Positions 36,028 to 45,346 of a stretch of DNA of 64,000 bases are shown piece after piece. The DNA comes from Rathayibacter iranicus NCPPB 2253 = VKM Ac-1602 (GTDB lineage: Bacteria > Actinomycetota > Actinomycetes > Actinomycetales > Microbacteriaceae). Position numbers and translations under genes: made by a program. The first letter of the stretch is position 1, and each line of letters begins with the position of its first letter. The notes below the pieces were generated by a model. That model saw only the letters and a list, made by a program, of their open reading frames with translations, made no database searches and was not told where the DNA came from. The DNA lies in NCBI RefSeq assembly GCF_003149025.1, contig NZ_QGDV01000001.1, positions 186,001 through 250,000 on the forward strand, read 5' to 3'.

Positions 36028-36354
36028 TCATTCGTGCCAGGAGCCTCGTCCCGGCGGCAGTCCCACGGAGGCGAGCAGACCCGGGAAGAGGCGGTCGATC
36101 GCCGCGTCGCGGCGGCTGATGCGCCGGCGAGTTCCCAGTGCCTCGGTGTGCATCAGGCCCGACTCCCGCAGCACCTTGAAGTGGTGGGACATCGTGCTCT
36201 TGCCCACGCCGAGATCCAGGTCGCCACAGAAGAGCGGCCCGTCCGTGGCGATCCGCCGCAGGACGTCCCGGCGAACGTCGTCTGCCAGGGCGACCAGCAC
36301 CCGGCCGACCTCGATCTGGTCGGGCATGGGGTGCACGAGAACTACTGAAACCAC
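36028..36354 (-). CDS. ArsR-type repressor of the adjacent MFS gene
   Basis: A 108-residue winged-helix regulator. EVGRVLVALADDVRRDVLRRIATDGPL and the recognition helix GVGKSTMSHHFKVLRESGLM are typical, followed by an Arg-rich wing. The start is GTG at 36354, with GGAGG/AAGG seven bases upstream; ATG 36327 lacks a binding site. No metal-sensing Cys motif is seen. It is divergent from an MFS transporter with a 20-base palindrome between them, the usual layout of a repressor controlling an efflux pump and itself. Confidence 0.85.
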   Translation of the reverse strand: MVSVVLVHPMPDQIEVGRVLVALADDVRRDVLRRIATDGPLFCGDLDLGVGKSTMSHHFKVLRESGLMHTEALGTRRRISRRDAAIDRLFPGLLASVGLPPGRGSWHE

Positions 36355-36427
36355 GGGGTGCCTTCCTCCGACTTCCAGGGTAGCCCCGCGCGCAGGCGAG
36401 CAATTCTTGACTTTCTCCGGTGCGTGT

Positions 36428-36447
36428 AGTTCGATGATTGTCGAACT
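36428..36447. promoter_or_regulatory. ArsR-type operator palindrome
   Basis: AGTTCGA and TCGAACT, separated by TGATTG, form a perfect inverted repeat 20 bases before the MFS ATG and about 75 before the repressor start. It is a likely binding site of the adjacent ArsR-type protein. Confidence 0.6.
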
Positions 36448-36466
36448 TAGTCGAGGAGGTGCCGCC

Positions 36467-37675
36467 ATGCTCTCAATGCGCAGAGGTCAGGCGTATGGGC
36501 GCGGCGTCTCCGAAATCCGCGTCCGACTATTCGCGTTCTGCACGCTTTTCGTCATCGGTACCGACACGTTTCTCACGGCGCCACTGCTCCCCCTGCTTCA
36601 GGAGCACTTTCACGTCGATGTAGGACGCTCCGGCTGGCTGGTGTCGGCGTACGCGCTCGGCTACGCCCTTCTCGCACTGATCTCAGGGCCGATCTCCGAC
36701 CGGCTCGACCGGCGCACAGTTCTCCTCATCGGAGTGGTCGCCTTCACCGTCTTTACCGCAGCGTGTGGTGTGACATGGGATTTCTGGTCGTTGTGTGTCG
36801 CGAGGTTCCTGGCCGGCGTGGCGGCGGCTTTCGTGACCCCGCAGATCTGGGCGTCCATTCCGGTGCTTGTTCCGAGGGCTGCGATCGTCAGGACGATGGG
36901 TGCTGCAACCGCCGGTCTCGCGATCGCTCAGGTGGCGGGAATCCCGCTCGGGTCATTCCTCTCGGCGGCCGGGTGGAGGCTGCCCTTCTTCGCGATCGCC
37001 GCGCTCGGCGTCCTGCTCTGGTTGCTCCTGTACCGAGTCTTTCCTTCGGTGCCTCCGACGCATGCTCCCTCCTCGGGCCTGTTCGCGCCGTATCGCGTCG
37101 TCATGACATCGCGCCCGCTGCTCCTCTCGCTCGTCGGCTACCTCGTCTTCCAAACCGGAAACTTCACGGCACTCTCCTTCATTGGCTCCTGGTTTGCCCG
37201 TGACTACGGAGCTAGCCAGATGCTGATTGCCGGAACGATGGTCCTCGTGGGCCTCGGCAACGCCACCGGTTCGCTCGTCGGTCCGCGTCTCGTCACGAGG
37301 CTCGGGCGTCGCCCGTCCCTGATCGTCGGAGTTGTGGCGCTGGGGTGCGCCTATCTCGGTGCCGGGCTCGCCAGTTCGTTGTGGGCCGCCGCCCTCGTTC
37401 TGGCGCTTGCAATGGTCGTCGCCGGTTTCCTGTTTCCCGTTCTGATGACGCAGCTTCAGAGTCACGTCGATGGTGCTCGGGGGACGGTGAGTGCCCTCTC
37501 GAACTCTGCGATGTACATCGGAGTGACCGTCGGCGGTGTCGTCGGAGGGCCGCTACTCGCCGGTTCCCCCGGGTTCGTGGGCGTCGGGTTGTTCGCCGCC
37601 GCTACCTTCGTGCTCGCGCTGGCGGCGTACGCGCTGAGCGGGGAGTTTCGTCGCAGTCCGAAGGCGGATGAGTAG
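36467..37675 (+). CDS. MFS transporter, DHA1-type efflux permease
   Basis: A 402-residue, 12-helix major facilitator protein. The loop 2-3 signature GPISDRLDRRTVLLIG (about 66-81) and a motif-C-like segment in helix 5 (AGLAIAQVAGIPLGSFLSAAGW) mark a drug/proton antiporter of the DHA1 group (arabinose/chloramphenicol efflux type). AGGAGG lies eight bases before the ATG. Control by the divergent ArsR-type repressor is likely. The exported compound is unknown. Confidence 0.88.
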   Translation: MLSMRRGQAYGRGVSEIRVRLFAFCTLFVIGTDTFLTAPLLPLLQEHFHVDVGRSGWLVSAYALGYALLALISGPISDRLDRRTVLLIGVVAFTVFTAACGVTWDFWSLCVARFLAGVAAAFVTPQIWASIPVLVPRAAIVRTMGAATAGLAIAQVAGIPLGSFLSAAGWRLPFFAIAALGVLLWLLLYRVFPSVPPTHAPSSGLFAPYRVVMTSRPLLLSLVGYLVFQTGNFTALSFIGSWFARDYGASQMLIAGTMVLVGLGNATGSLVGPRLVTRLGRRPSLIVGVVALGCAYLGAGLASSLWAAALVLALAMVVAGFLFPVLMTQLQSHVDGARGTVSALSNSAMYIGVTVGGVVGGPLLAGSPGFVGVGLFAAATFVLALAAYALSGEFRRSPKADE

Positions 37676-37699
37676 CTGGAGTCGGCGGCAGCGCGCGCC

Positions 37700-38698
37700 T
37701 CAGAGCAGCACGTAGGTGTCGCGGAGTCGGGCCCGCCACCAGGCGAGCCGCTCTGACGAGACGGCGTGGCGCGCGAGCAGCTCCTCCGAGACGGTCACGC
37801 GGCCGACCGGGATCGACCCGTCGACCGGGCGCAGCGGTTGTTCCGTGACGTCCTCGGCGAGGAGGGACGCGGTGCCGAGTCCGCAGTCGTAGGGCAGGTC
37901 GGGGAGGGCCGCGGCAAGCGTGGCGCCCATCGCGAGTCCGACGGAACTGTCGAGTGCGCTGGAGACGACCGCGGGGAGGCCGGCTTCGGCCACGAGAGCG
38001 AGAGCGCGGCGGGCGCCGCCAAGCGGCTGCGCTTTGATCACAAGAAGATCGGCCGCGCCGGCCCGGGCGACGGCGAGCGGATCGGCGGCCTTGCGCACGC
38101 TCTCGTCCGCGGCGATCGGGATACCCATGTACGCGACCCGGCGACGCAGTTCGGCCAGGTCATCCACCTCCGCGCAGGGCTGCTCGACGTACTCGAGGTC
38201 GACGACGGCGAGCGCGTGCACGGCGTGCTCGGCCTCGTCGAGGTTCCAGCCACCGTTGGCGTCGATGCGGATCCGTCCCTCGGGCCCCAGCACGCGCCGC
38301 ACCTCGGCGGCGCGCGCCACATCGTCCGCCAGGGTCTGGCCGCGCTCGGCGACTTTCACCTTGGCTGTGCGGCAGCCGTGATAGCTCGCGAGCACGGCCG
38401 CGACCTCGTCGGGGGCGACGGCCGGGACGGTGGCGTTCACGGGGATCCGCTCGCGCAGGGCTGTGGGCTGCTCGTTCCAGCCGTAGTCGATGGAGGCACG
38501 CAGCCAGGCCGCCGCCTCCGGGGCGCTGTACTCGAGGAACGGCGAGAACTCGGTCCAGCCCTCGGGCCCGCGCACGAGCGCGATTTCGCGGTGGTCGACG
38601 CCACGGAATCGGGTGCGCAGCGGCAGGGAGACGACGCGAAGTCCCGCATCGAGCTCGCGGAGGGAGGGGAGCGGGGAGGCGGGCACGTCATCGTCCAT
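37700..38698 (-). CDS. menC: o-succinylbenzoate synthase
   Basis: An enolase-superfamily enzyme that dehydrates SHCHC to o-succinylbenzoate in menaquinone synthesis; 332 residues. The catalytic lysine motif TAKVKVA, metal ligands DANGGWN, EQP and ADES, and the second lysine in LLVIKAQPLGG are all visible. The ATG at 38698 excludes an upstream Pro/Arg-rich extension; GACAAT six bases before it could be a leaderless -10 box. The gene faces away from the main men run that starts 4.5 kb later. Confidence 0.92.
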   Translation of the reverse strand: MDDDVPASPLPSLRELDAGLRVVSLPLRTRFRGVDHREIALVRGPEGWTEFSPFLEYSAPEAAAWLRASIDYGWNEQPTALRERIPVNATVPAVAPDEVAAVLASYHGCRTAKVKVAERGQTLADDVARAAEVRRVLGPEGRIRIDANGGWNLDEAEHAVHALAVVDLEYVEQPCAEVDDLAELRRRVAYMGIPIAADESVRKAADPLAVARAGAADLLVIKAQPLGGARRALALVAEAGLPAVVSSALDSSVGLAMGATLAAALPDLPYDCGLGTASLLAEDVTEQPLRPVDGSIPVGRVTVSEELLARHAVSSERLAWWRARLRDTYVLL

Positions 38699-38801
38699 TC
38701 GGCCATTGTCCCCCCACGGTGGCGGCGATCGGGCGCGCCGAGGCACGGGACTCACGGAGATGTAAGACTAACCAGGTTGTCACGCAAAGCGGAGGAGTGC
38801 G

Positions 38802-39704
38802 ATGAGCCAGGTCCCTACGAGTCCGCCGCCGTCGATGCCGCCCGCTCCGGGCCCGACGCAGGGCTCGATTCCCTCGCATCGCCCGCTCGGGAGGGGAAGC
38901 TGGATCGCGCTGGGCACGAGCGTCGTCGTCGGACTGGTCTACACCGGTGTCCTCGGCACGTTTCTCGCGCTCGGCGTCGGCACGGCGTTCGACGCCGCTC
39001 CTCAGGACATCCCCACCGCGGCTCCGGGCGATCCCACCGATGATCCCTTCGGCAGCGGTCACCCGTCCGATCCGCTCTACGACTACCCCGGCTACCAGGA
39101 CGGCGATGCCGAGTTGGTGCTTGGTCAGGCCTCGGCCGAGAAGGTGCGGCAGACCTCCGAGGTTGCCGTCGCTGCCGTCGAGGCCGCGCTGCTCTCGGGC
39201 TGGACCTCGGCCGACGACGAGTATTACGAGCAGTCTGAAAACGCGTATGGTGGCCCGTCACTTCTCTACGACTACGTCTCGGCGACCGAGTACGCGGCGG
39301 GCGACGTGACGACCGGGACGGACAAGCAGGAAGCGGTCGACCACTTCACGGCGGCGCTTGCTCCGCTCGGCTTCGACGAGATCGACGTCGCGCGGACTCC
39401 CGCGCAGTGGTCCGAGCAGGGTTACGAGCTTGAGGGCAATCTGTCGGCGGAGGAGGCGTCGGCGACCCTGTGGATCGTGACCGCCCGCTCCTCCATCGAC
39501 AAGGTACCCGCAATCGAACTCGGACTCGCGGACCTCGACGCGGACAAGAGCGGGCGGGTGACCTCGATGCTCGAGGACTTCGGCCTCTCGCCAGATCCAC
39601 AGGGTGCTTTTCTCGCGGGTTACGCCAATGGCCTGCTCGCGGAGGGCGACCGCGACGAATTCATCGACCGGATGAAGAAGTACGGCGGCGTCCGGACGTC
39701 ATAA
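38802..39704 (+). CDS. single-pass membrane protein, unknown function
   Basis: A 300-residue protein I do not recognise. A Pro-rich cytosolic N-terminus (about 1-30) precedes one membrane helix (about 33-60) and an outside domain that is strongly acidic (many Asp/Glu, few basic residues). The outside part has Tyr-rich and Asp-rich segments (DPLYDYPGYQDGD) and ends MKKYGGVRTS. GGAGGAG supports the ATG. Composition suggests an extracytoplasmic helical domain with possible calcium binding, but no repeat motif confirms it. Confidence 0.7.
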   Translation: MSQVPTSPPPSMPPAPGPTQGSIPSHRPLGRGSWIALGTSVVVGLVYTGVLGTFLALGVGTAFDAAPQDIPTAAPGDPTDDPFGSGHPSDPLYDYPGYQDGDAELVLGQASAEKVRQTSEVAVAAVEAALLSGWTSADDEYYEQSENAYGGPSLLYDYVSATEYAAGDVTTGTDKQEAVDHFTAALAPLGFDEIDVARTPAQWSEQGYELEGNLSAEEASATLWIVTARSSIDKVPAIELGLADLDADKSGRVTSMLEDFGLSPDPQGAFLAGYANGLLAEGDRDEFIDRMKKYGGVRTS

Positions 39705-39782
39705 CACCGCGTCGGTCGTGACCCGCGCGGTACAGGGCGCACGTTGCCTCCGCAAGCCCGAGCCGCCGGATCGGGTGGCACC

Positions 39783-39788
39783 TACCGT
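39783..39788 (+). promoter_or_regulatory. -10 box (TACCGT), leaderless start at 39795
   Basis: TACCGT lies six bases before the ATG of the GH15 gene. Confidence 0.45.
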
Positions 39789-39794
39789 GAAGGC

Positions 39795-41609
39795 ATGGCG
39801 GAACCCCGAGCGACCCGGCCCCTGCGCGACTACGCCGCGATCGGCGACGGGCGCACGGTCGCTCTGATCGCGAGGGACGGCAGCGTCGACTGGCTACCCG
39901 TTCCGGACCTCAGCTCGACGCCCGCGTTCGCCGCGCTTCTCGACGCCGAGTCCGGGGGCTGCATCGAGCTTGCTCCCGACGAGCCCGCGGAGGTGATGCG
40001 GGCCTACGTGCGCGACACCAATGTGCTCGAGACCACCTTCACCACCGAGTCGGGGACCGTTCGCGTCACCGATGCGCTTGTCACCGGGATCGCCGGTCGG
40101 CTCCCGTGGGCCGAGTTGGCCCGCCGGATCGACGGCGTCGACGGCACGGTGCGGATGCGGTGGGCGGTCCGCCCAGGCACCGGTCTCGGCACCTTCTCCC
40201 CGTGGATTCAGAACGCCGACGGCCGCTCCCTCATCCGCGCTGGCGACATCACGATCGGTGTCACCGGTGAGGAGCATGGGCCGGACGGCGACGATGCCCC
40301 CTCCGGCGCCGGCGATGAACTCACCGGATCGTTCGTGGTCACGTCCGGGAAGGACGCCGTCCGGCACGTTCTGGTCATCTCGGCTACGCATGACGAGCCC
40401 CTGCATTTCCCAGTCGCGAAAAATGTCGACCGCGGCATCGACCGCACCATTCGCAGTTGGCAGGCGTGGTCGGAGGAGTTCTCCTACGACGGTCCGTGGG
40501 CCCGGGCGGTGCAACGCAGCGCCCTCGCGCTCAAGCTCCTGATCTATTCGCCCACGGGCGCGATTGCCGCGGCCGCGACCACGTCGCTCCCGGAGTCGCC
40601 GAACGGCGGCAAGAACTGGGATTACCGCTTCGCCTGGGTGCGCGACGCTGCCTACACGATGCACGCGCTGGTGCGTTTCGGCCTGCGCGAGGAGACGCAT
40701 GCGGCGCTCTCGTGGCTCCTCCGCACGATCAAGGCGCACGGACCGGACCTCCATATCTTCTACGGGCTCGACTGCTCTGCGCCGCCCGCGCTGACGGAGT
40801 ACGACGTTCCGGGCTATGCGGGGATCGGCCCCGTAGTCGCCGGCAATGGTGCGCAGAGCCAGCTCCAGCTCGGCGTCTTCGGCGACCTCTTCGACATCTG
40901 CCGCATCTACGTCGACGAGGGGAATGTCCTCGACATCCAGACGGGCCGGTTGCTGGCCCGGGTGGCCGATACGACCTGCGACCTCTGGCGCAACCGCGAC
41001 GCCGGGATGTGGGAACTGGAGGAGGAACAGCACTACACCTCCTCCAAGATGGGCTGTTGGCAGGCGCTGGACGCGGCGGTGCACCTGGCCGAGGCGGGCC
41101 AGGTGGCGGGTAGCCCCGACCGCTGGCGTTTCGAGCGTGACCGCATTCGCGACTGGATCGAGGAGCACTGCTGGGCTGAGGACCTCGGCTCGTACGTGAT
41201 GTACCCGGGCAGCGAAGAGCTGGACGCCTCGGTGCTGCTCCACGCTCCGAGTGGATACGAGCGCGGCGAGCGGATGATCTCGACGATCGACGCCCTGGTC
41301 GGCGAACTCGGCCGTGGGGCTCTGATGTTCCGCTACTCCGGTATGGAAGGCGAGGAGCACCCGTTCGTCGCCTGCTCGTTCTGGCTGGCCTCCGCGCTGG
41401 CCTGCGTCGGCCGACATGACGAGTCGGTCGCGCTAATGGACGAGTTGGTCGCGACGGTGCCGAACGATGTCGGCATCATGTCCGAGATGGTCGCCGTGGA
41501 CGACCTCGCCTTCTGGGGCAATCTGCCCCAGGGTCTCAGCCATCTCGCGCTCATCAACGCGGCGATCACCATTGAGGAGCTGGCGCCGGAGAAGGTCGGT
41601 CGCGCGTAA
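39795..41609 (+). CDS. GH15 glycoside hydrolase (glucoamylase or trehalase type)
   Basis: A 604-residue cytosolic enzyme. The N-terminal beta-sandwich starts RDYAAIGDGRTVALIARDGSVDWLPVPD. The (alpha/alpha)6 barrel carries NWDYRFAWVRDAAYTMHALV, the hallmark of this GH15 subgroup, and catalytic Glu candidates in GMWELEEEQHYTSSKMGCW and near the C-terminus (MSEMVAVDD). Characterised actinobacterial relatives include trehalases as well as glucan hydrolases, so the substrate is open. There is no signal peptide. The start rests on a leaderless promoter. Confidence 0.9.
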   Translation: MAEPRATRPLRDYAAIGDGRTVALIARDGSVDWLPVPDLSSTPAFAALLDAESGGCIELAPDEPAEVMRAYVRDTNVLETTFTTESGTVRVTDALVTGIAGRLPWAELARRIDGVDGTVRMRWAVRPGTGLGTFSPWIQNADGRSLIRAGDITIGVTGEEHGPDGDDAPSGAGDELTGSFVVTSGKDAVRHVLVISATHDEPLHFPVAKNVDRGIDRTIRSWQAWSEEFSYDGPWARAVQRSALALKLLIYSPTGAIAAAATTSLPESPNGGKNWDYRFAWVRDAAYTMHALVRFGLREETHAALSWLLRTIKAHGPDLHIFYGLDCSAPPALTEYDVPGYAGIGPVVAGNGAQSQLQLGVFGDLFDICRIYVDEGNVLDIQTGRLLARVADTTCDLWRNRDAGMWELEEEQHYTSSKMGCWQALDAAVHLAEAGQVAGSPDRWRFERDRIRDWIEEHCWAEDLGSYVMYPGSEELDASVLLHAPSGYERGERMISTIDALVGELGRGALMFRYSGMEGEEHPFVACSFWLASALACVGRHDESVALMDELVATVPNDVGIMSEMVAVDDLAFWGNLPQGLSHLALINAAITIEELAPEKVGRA

Positions 41610-41709
41610 CCCCGCATGCGGTACCGACGCAACCCATTGAGGGGCGGCCCGGGGGAGCGTAAACCGGATACCACGCACTCCCACCGCACCCGCAAGGAGA
41701 CCCCTCAGC

Positions 41710-42510
41710 ATGGACCTTGGAATCACCGGCCGCACCGCCCTCGTCACGGGAGGCGACTCCGGCATCGGCTGGAGCACCGCGAAATTCCTGCTCGCGGAGG
41801 GCGTCACGGTCGTGATCTCGGACAAGGACCAGGGCAAGCTTGATGAGGCGGCCGAGCGGCTCGACGCTCCGGAAGGGCGACTGCACTCCTTTGCCGCCGA
41901 CGTCACGAGCACGGGGCAACTCGCCGAGCTGCACCGTCGCGTCGCGGAGTCGGTCGGTGCGATCGACATCCTCGTGCAGTGCTCCGGAATCACCGGCGCT
42001 CAGGGTCTGTTCCACGAGATCGACGACGAGGGCTGGACGAGCACCCTCGAGGTCGACCTGCTCGGGCCGGTCCGGCTCGTGCGCGAGTTCCTGTCCGATC
42101 TGCGCTCCGGCGGCTGGGGGCGCCTCGTGCTCACTGCGTCGGAGGATGCCGTCCAGCCCTATGACGACGAACTGCCCTACTGCGCTGCAAAGGCGGGCGT
42201 CCTCGCCTTCGCCAAGGGCCTCTCGCGCTCCTACGCGAAGGAGGGCCTGCTGGTGAACACGGTCTCGCCGGCGTTCATCCACACTCCGATGACCGACGCG
42301 ATGATGCGCAAGCGGGCTGACCAGCGCGGCACCTCGGTCGACGAAGCGATTTCGTCGTTCCTTGATGAGGAGCGCCCCTATCTGGAGCTGAAGCGCCGCG
42401 GTGAGGCGGACGAGGTCGCTGCCGTGATCGCGTTCCTCTGCTCCGACCGAGCCTCGTTCGTGAACGGCTCGAACTATCGCGTCGACGCCGGGTCCGTCGC
42501 CACGATCTGA
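41710..42510 (+). CDS. SDR-family oxidoreductase
   Basis: A 266-residue NAD(P)-dependent short-chain dehydrogenase. The cofactor motif TGGDSGIGWSTAKF (about 13-26), NAD-specificity Asp in VISDKDQG, Ser in LTASEDA and catalytic YCAAK are present, as is the terminal FVNGSNYRVDAG typical of FabG-like enzymes. AAGGAG lies 12 bases upstream of the ATG. It sits just ahead of dps and may share its transcript. The substrate is unknown. Confidence 0.9.
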   Translation: MDLGITGRTALVTGGDSGIGWSTAKFLLAEGVTVVISDKDQGKLDEAAERLDAPEGRLHSFAADVTSTGQLAELHRRVAESVGAIDILVQCSGITGAQGLFHEIDDEGWTSTLEVDLLGPVRLVREFLSDLRSGGWGRLVLTASEDAVQPYDDELPYCAAKAGVLAFAKGLSRSYAKEGLLVNTVSPAFIHTPMTDAMMRKRADQRGTSVDEAISSFLDEERPYLELKRRGEADEVAAVIAFLCSDRASFVNGSNYRVDAGSVATI

Positions 42511-42618
42511 TGACCTCCGCCCATGCGTACCCCGCGCATCCGGGCGGTGCCCAGCCGAAGAAGCCAGGCTCGGGAGCGGGACACCGCACCCCGGCACTGC
42601 AAGAGAAAGGAACGGTCC

Positions 42619-43164
42619 ATGACCACCACACTCGATCGCCACGTCGAAGCCCCCGCGGGCTCCGGTGCCAAGACCAGCCGCCGTCAGAACGCCGAAAAGG
42701 GCTTCAAGGCGTCGAAGGAGTTGCTCGACAGCCTCCAGCATGTGCTCGTTGATCTCATCGAGCTTCACGTCCAGGGCAAGCAGGCCCACTGGAACGTCGT
42801 CGGCAAGAACTTCCGCGACCTCCACCTCCAGCTCGACGAGATCATCGAATCGGCGCGCGAGTTCAGCGACGACATCGCCGAGCGGATGCGCGCGCTGCAC
42901 GGCATCCCGGACGGCCGCAGCGACACGGTCGCCGCGACCACGACCCTCCCCGAGTACCCGCACGGCGAGATTGATACGGCTGAGACCGTCGACCTGATTA
43001 CCGTCCGCCTCGAGAACACCGCCGCCACCATGCGCGAGGTGCACGACCGGGTGGACGAGGAGGATCCGACCAGCGCGGACCTCCTGCACGCGATCATCCA
43101 GAGCCTCGAGCAGTACGCCTGGATGGTGTCGGCGGAGAACCGTCGGACGTCCACCGCGAAGTAA
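42619..43164 (+). CDS. dps: Dps-family DNA-binding ferritin
   Basis: A dodecameric iron-storage and DNA-protecting protein; 181 residues. The inter-subunit ferroxidase motif is present: QAHWNVVGKNFRDLHLQLDE provides His and Asp/Glu ligands. A Lys/Arg-containing flexible N-terminus of about 30 residues could bind DNA. AAAGGA precedes the ATG. A hairpin terminator follows within 15 bases. Confidence 0.93.
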   Translation: MTTTLDRHVEAPAGSGAKTSRRQNAEKGFKASKELLDSLQHVLVDLIELHVQGKQAHWNVVGKNFRDLHLQLDEIIESAREFSDDIAERMRALHGIPDGRSDTVAATTTLPEYPHGEIDTAETVDLITVRLENTAATMREVHDRVDEEDPTSADLLHAIIQSLEQYAWMVSAENRRTSTAK

Positions 43165-43177
43165 CAGCGGCGGGAGG

Positions 43178-43215
43178 CTCGATACGCCGCTTCTCCCGCG
43201 GAGGGGCGTATCGAG
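43178..43215 (+). terminator. terminator of dps
   Basis: CTCGATACGCC (43178-43188) pairs perfectly with GGCGTATCGAG (43205-43215). It lies between dps and the menB promoter. Confidence 0.6.
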
Positions 43216-43239
43216 GTCTTCCGCTTCGGTGCGTATCAG

Positions 43240-43245
43240 TAGGGT
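43240..43245 (+). promoter_or_regulatory. -10 box (TAGGGT) of menB
   Basis: TAGGGT lies seven bases before the menB ATG, giving a leaderless transcript. Confidence 0.5.
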
Positions 43246-43252
43246 CGAGGAC

Positions 43253-44164
43253 ATGAGCACGCAGGTCTCCGCACTCTTCGACGCGCACCGCTGGACGTCG
43301 GTCGAGGGGTTCGACGCACTCGAGGACGTCACCTACCACCACGACCGATCCGGCCGGGTCGCGCGCGTCGCGTTCGATCGGCCCGAAGTGCGCAATGCAT
43401 TTCGGCCGCAGACCGTCGACGAGTTATTCCGCGCACTCGAAGACGCGCGCACGAATCCCCACATCGGCGTCGTGATTCTCACGGGCAATGGCCCGAGCCC
43501 GAGAGACGGCGGCTGGGCATTTTGCTCGGGAGGCGACCAGCGCATTCGCGGTCGCGACGGCTATCGCTACTCCGACGGCGAGACCGCGGAGGGGATCGAC
43601 GCGGCGCGCACGGGCCGCCTGCACATTCTGGAGGTGCAGCGACTCATCCGCTTCATGCCCAAGGTCGTCATCGCCGCGGTCCCCGGCTGGGCGGCGGGAG
43701 GCGGCCACTCGCTGCATGTGGTCTGCGATCTGACCGTCGCTTCGGCCGAGCACGGCCGGTTCAAGCAGACGGATGCCGACGTCGGCTCCTTCGACGCGGG
43801 CTACGGCTCCGCCTACTTCGCTCGCCAGATCGGGCAGAAGGCGGCCCGCGAGGTGTTTTTCCTGGCTCGGGAGTATTCGGCGCAGCGCGCCTACGAGATG
43901 GGCGCCGTGAACGCGGTCGTTCCGCACGCCGAACTCGAAACGACCGCTGTGGAGTGGGCGGAGACGATCCTGACCAAGTCGCCTACGGCCATCCGCATGC
44001 TGAAGTACGCCTTCAATGCTGTCGATGACGGCCTCGTCGGCCAGCAGTTGTTCGCCGGTGAGACCACCCGCCTCGCTTACGGCACCGACGAAGCGGTCGA
44101 GGGCCGCGACTCCTTCCTCGAGAAGCGCGAGCCCGACTGGTCACCATTCCCGTGGCAGTTCTGA
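43253..44164 (+). CDS. menB: 1,4-dihydroxy-2-naphthoyl-CoA synthase
   Basis: A crotonase-fold enzyme that cyclises o-succinylbenzoyl-CoA; 303 residues. VAFDRPEVRNAFRPQTVDEL, the oxyanion region GWAFCSGGDQRIRG and VPGWAAGGGHSLHVVCDLTVAS match MenB. DADVGSFDAGYGSAYFARQIGQ and the C-terminal EKREPDWSPFPWQF are specific to the family. The leaderless ATG at 43253 is favoured over the upstream open frame. It is followed after 16 bases by menE. Confidence 0.95.
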   Translation: MSTQVSALFDAHRWTSVEGFDALEDVTYHHDRSGRVARVAFDRPEVRNAFRPQTVDELFRALEDARTNPHIGVVILTGNGPSPRDGGWAFCSGGDQRIRGRDGYRYSDGETAEGIDAARTGRLHILEVQRLIRFMPKVVIAAVPGWAAGGGHSLHVVCDLTVASAEHGRFKQTDADVGSFDAGYGSAYFARQIGQKAAREVFFLAREYSAQRAYEMGAVNAVVPHAELETTAVEWAETILTKSPTAIRMLKYAFNAVDDGLVGQQLFAGETTRLAYGTDEAVEGRDSFLEKREPDWSPFPWQF

Positions 44165-44180
44165 GCGGCGTGGAGCGGCG

Positions 44181-45323
44181 GTGACCCGCCGGCTTGCCGA
44201 CGTCGATCCGGCCCCCGACACGGTGCTGGTCGCCCTGCGCGCCGCGCTCGACGGCAGCGGTCCCGCGATCCGCGTGCCTCCGCCCGGCGCCGTCGTGTCC
44301 GCGGAGGACCAGGTCGTCCCGCAGCGTGTTGCGGTGGTCGTCGAGACCTCGGGCTCGTCCGGTCCTCCGAAGCGCGTGGCGCTCGCCACCTCCGCCCTGC
44401 TCACCAGCGCGTCGGCGACGCTGGCCGAGCTCGGCGGTCCTGGTCACTGGCTCCTCTGTCTGCCGACGCACTACGTGGCCGGGCTGCAGGTGCTGGTGCG
44501 GTCGGTGACCGCGGAGGCGGATCCGTTCGTGCTCCCGCCAGGTGGCTTCGACGCAGCCGCGTTTATGGCGCTCGCCCGCACCCTGCCCGCGGGGGAACGC
44601 CGCTACTCCTCGCTCGTGCCTGTGCAGCTCGCGCGGCTTCTGGATCTCGCCGAGCGCGATTCCGCCCAGGCGGAGGTGCTGCGCTCGTTCGACGCTCTCC
44701 TGATCGGTGGACAGTCGACGCCGCAGGCTCTCCGAGAGCGCGCCGCCGCGCTCGGGGTGAAAATCCGCCTCACCTACGGCTCGAGTGAGACGGCGGGCGG
44801 TTGTGTCTACGACGGCGTCCCCCTGCGTGATGTGCAGATGCGAGTCGAGGACGGGCAGGTCCTGCTCGGCGGCCCAATCCTCGCCGAGGGCTACCTCGAC
44901 GCGGCGGGTGCCCTTGAGCGCACTGTCTCGGTCTTCGGCGTTCTCGACGGAGAGCGCTGGTATCGCACGGGCGACGCGGGCGCGATCATCGACGGTCGCC
45001 TCCGGGTAACGGGTCGGCTCGATCGAGTGATTATCTCCGGCGGTGAGAAGGTGTCGCTTGACGTGGTAGAGAGCCTGCTTCGGGAGGGGACCGTGCTGGA
45101 TGCGGTCGTCGTGCGCCGCGCGGATGAGCAGTGGGGCGAGGTCCCCGTGGTGGTCACTGCACAGGAGGCGCCGGCACTCGCCGTCGTGCGCGCTCTCGTC
45201 GTGGACCGTCTCGGGCGTGCCGCTGCTCCTGCCGCGGTCCTCGCCGTGCCGACGATGCCGCTGCTCGCGTCCGGCAAACCCGACCGCCGCGCCCTCGAAC
45301 GAGTCATCGCCGAGGCAGGCTAG
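44181..45323 (+). CDS. menE: o-succinylbenzoate-CoA ligase
   Basis: An ANL-superfamily ligase that activates o-succinylbenzoate with ATP and CoA for MenB; 380 residues, short for the family because the N-terminal region is reduced. The phosphate loop ETSGSSGPPKRVAL, LTYGSSETAGGC, WYRTGDAG and GRLDRVIISGGEKVS are intact. A terminal SGKPDRRAL contains the adenylation lysine. GTG at 44181 lies 16 bases after the menB stop, so the two are an operon. Confidence 0.93.
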   Translation: MTRRLADVDPAPDTVLVALRAALDGSGPAIRVPPPGAVVSAEDQVVPQRVAVVVETSGSSGPPKRVALATSALLTSASATLAELGGPGHWLLCLPTHYVAGLQVLVRSVTAEADPFVLPPGGFDAAAFMALARTLPAGERRYSSLVPVQLARLLDLAERDSAQAEVLRSFDALLIGGQSTPQALRERAAALGVKIRLTYGSSETAGGCVYDGVPLRDVQMRVEDGQVLLGGPILAEGYLDAAGALERTVSVFGVLDGERWYRTGDAGAIIDGRLRVTGRLDRVIISGGEKVSLDVVESLLREGTVLDAVVVRRADEQWGEVPVVVTAQEAPALAVVRALVVDRLGRAAAPAAVLAVPTMPLLASGKPDRRALERVIAEAG

Positions 45324-45333
45324 GGCCACTCGG

Positions 45334-45339
45334 TAGGAT
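45334..45339 (+). promoter_or_regulatory. -10 box (TAGGAT) of menA
   Basis: TAGGAT lies seven bases before the menA GTG. menA can therefore be transcribed separately from menB-menE. Confidence 0.5.
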
Positions 45340-45346
45340 TCCCTCC

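Noticed and set aside
43178-43215. Inverted repeat as a regulatory site of menB
   Set aside because: It lies right after the dps stop and has the shape of a terminator; nothing ties it to menB control.
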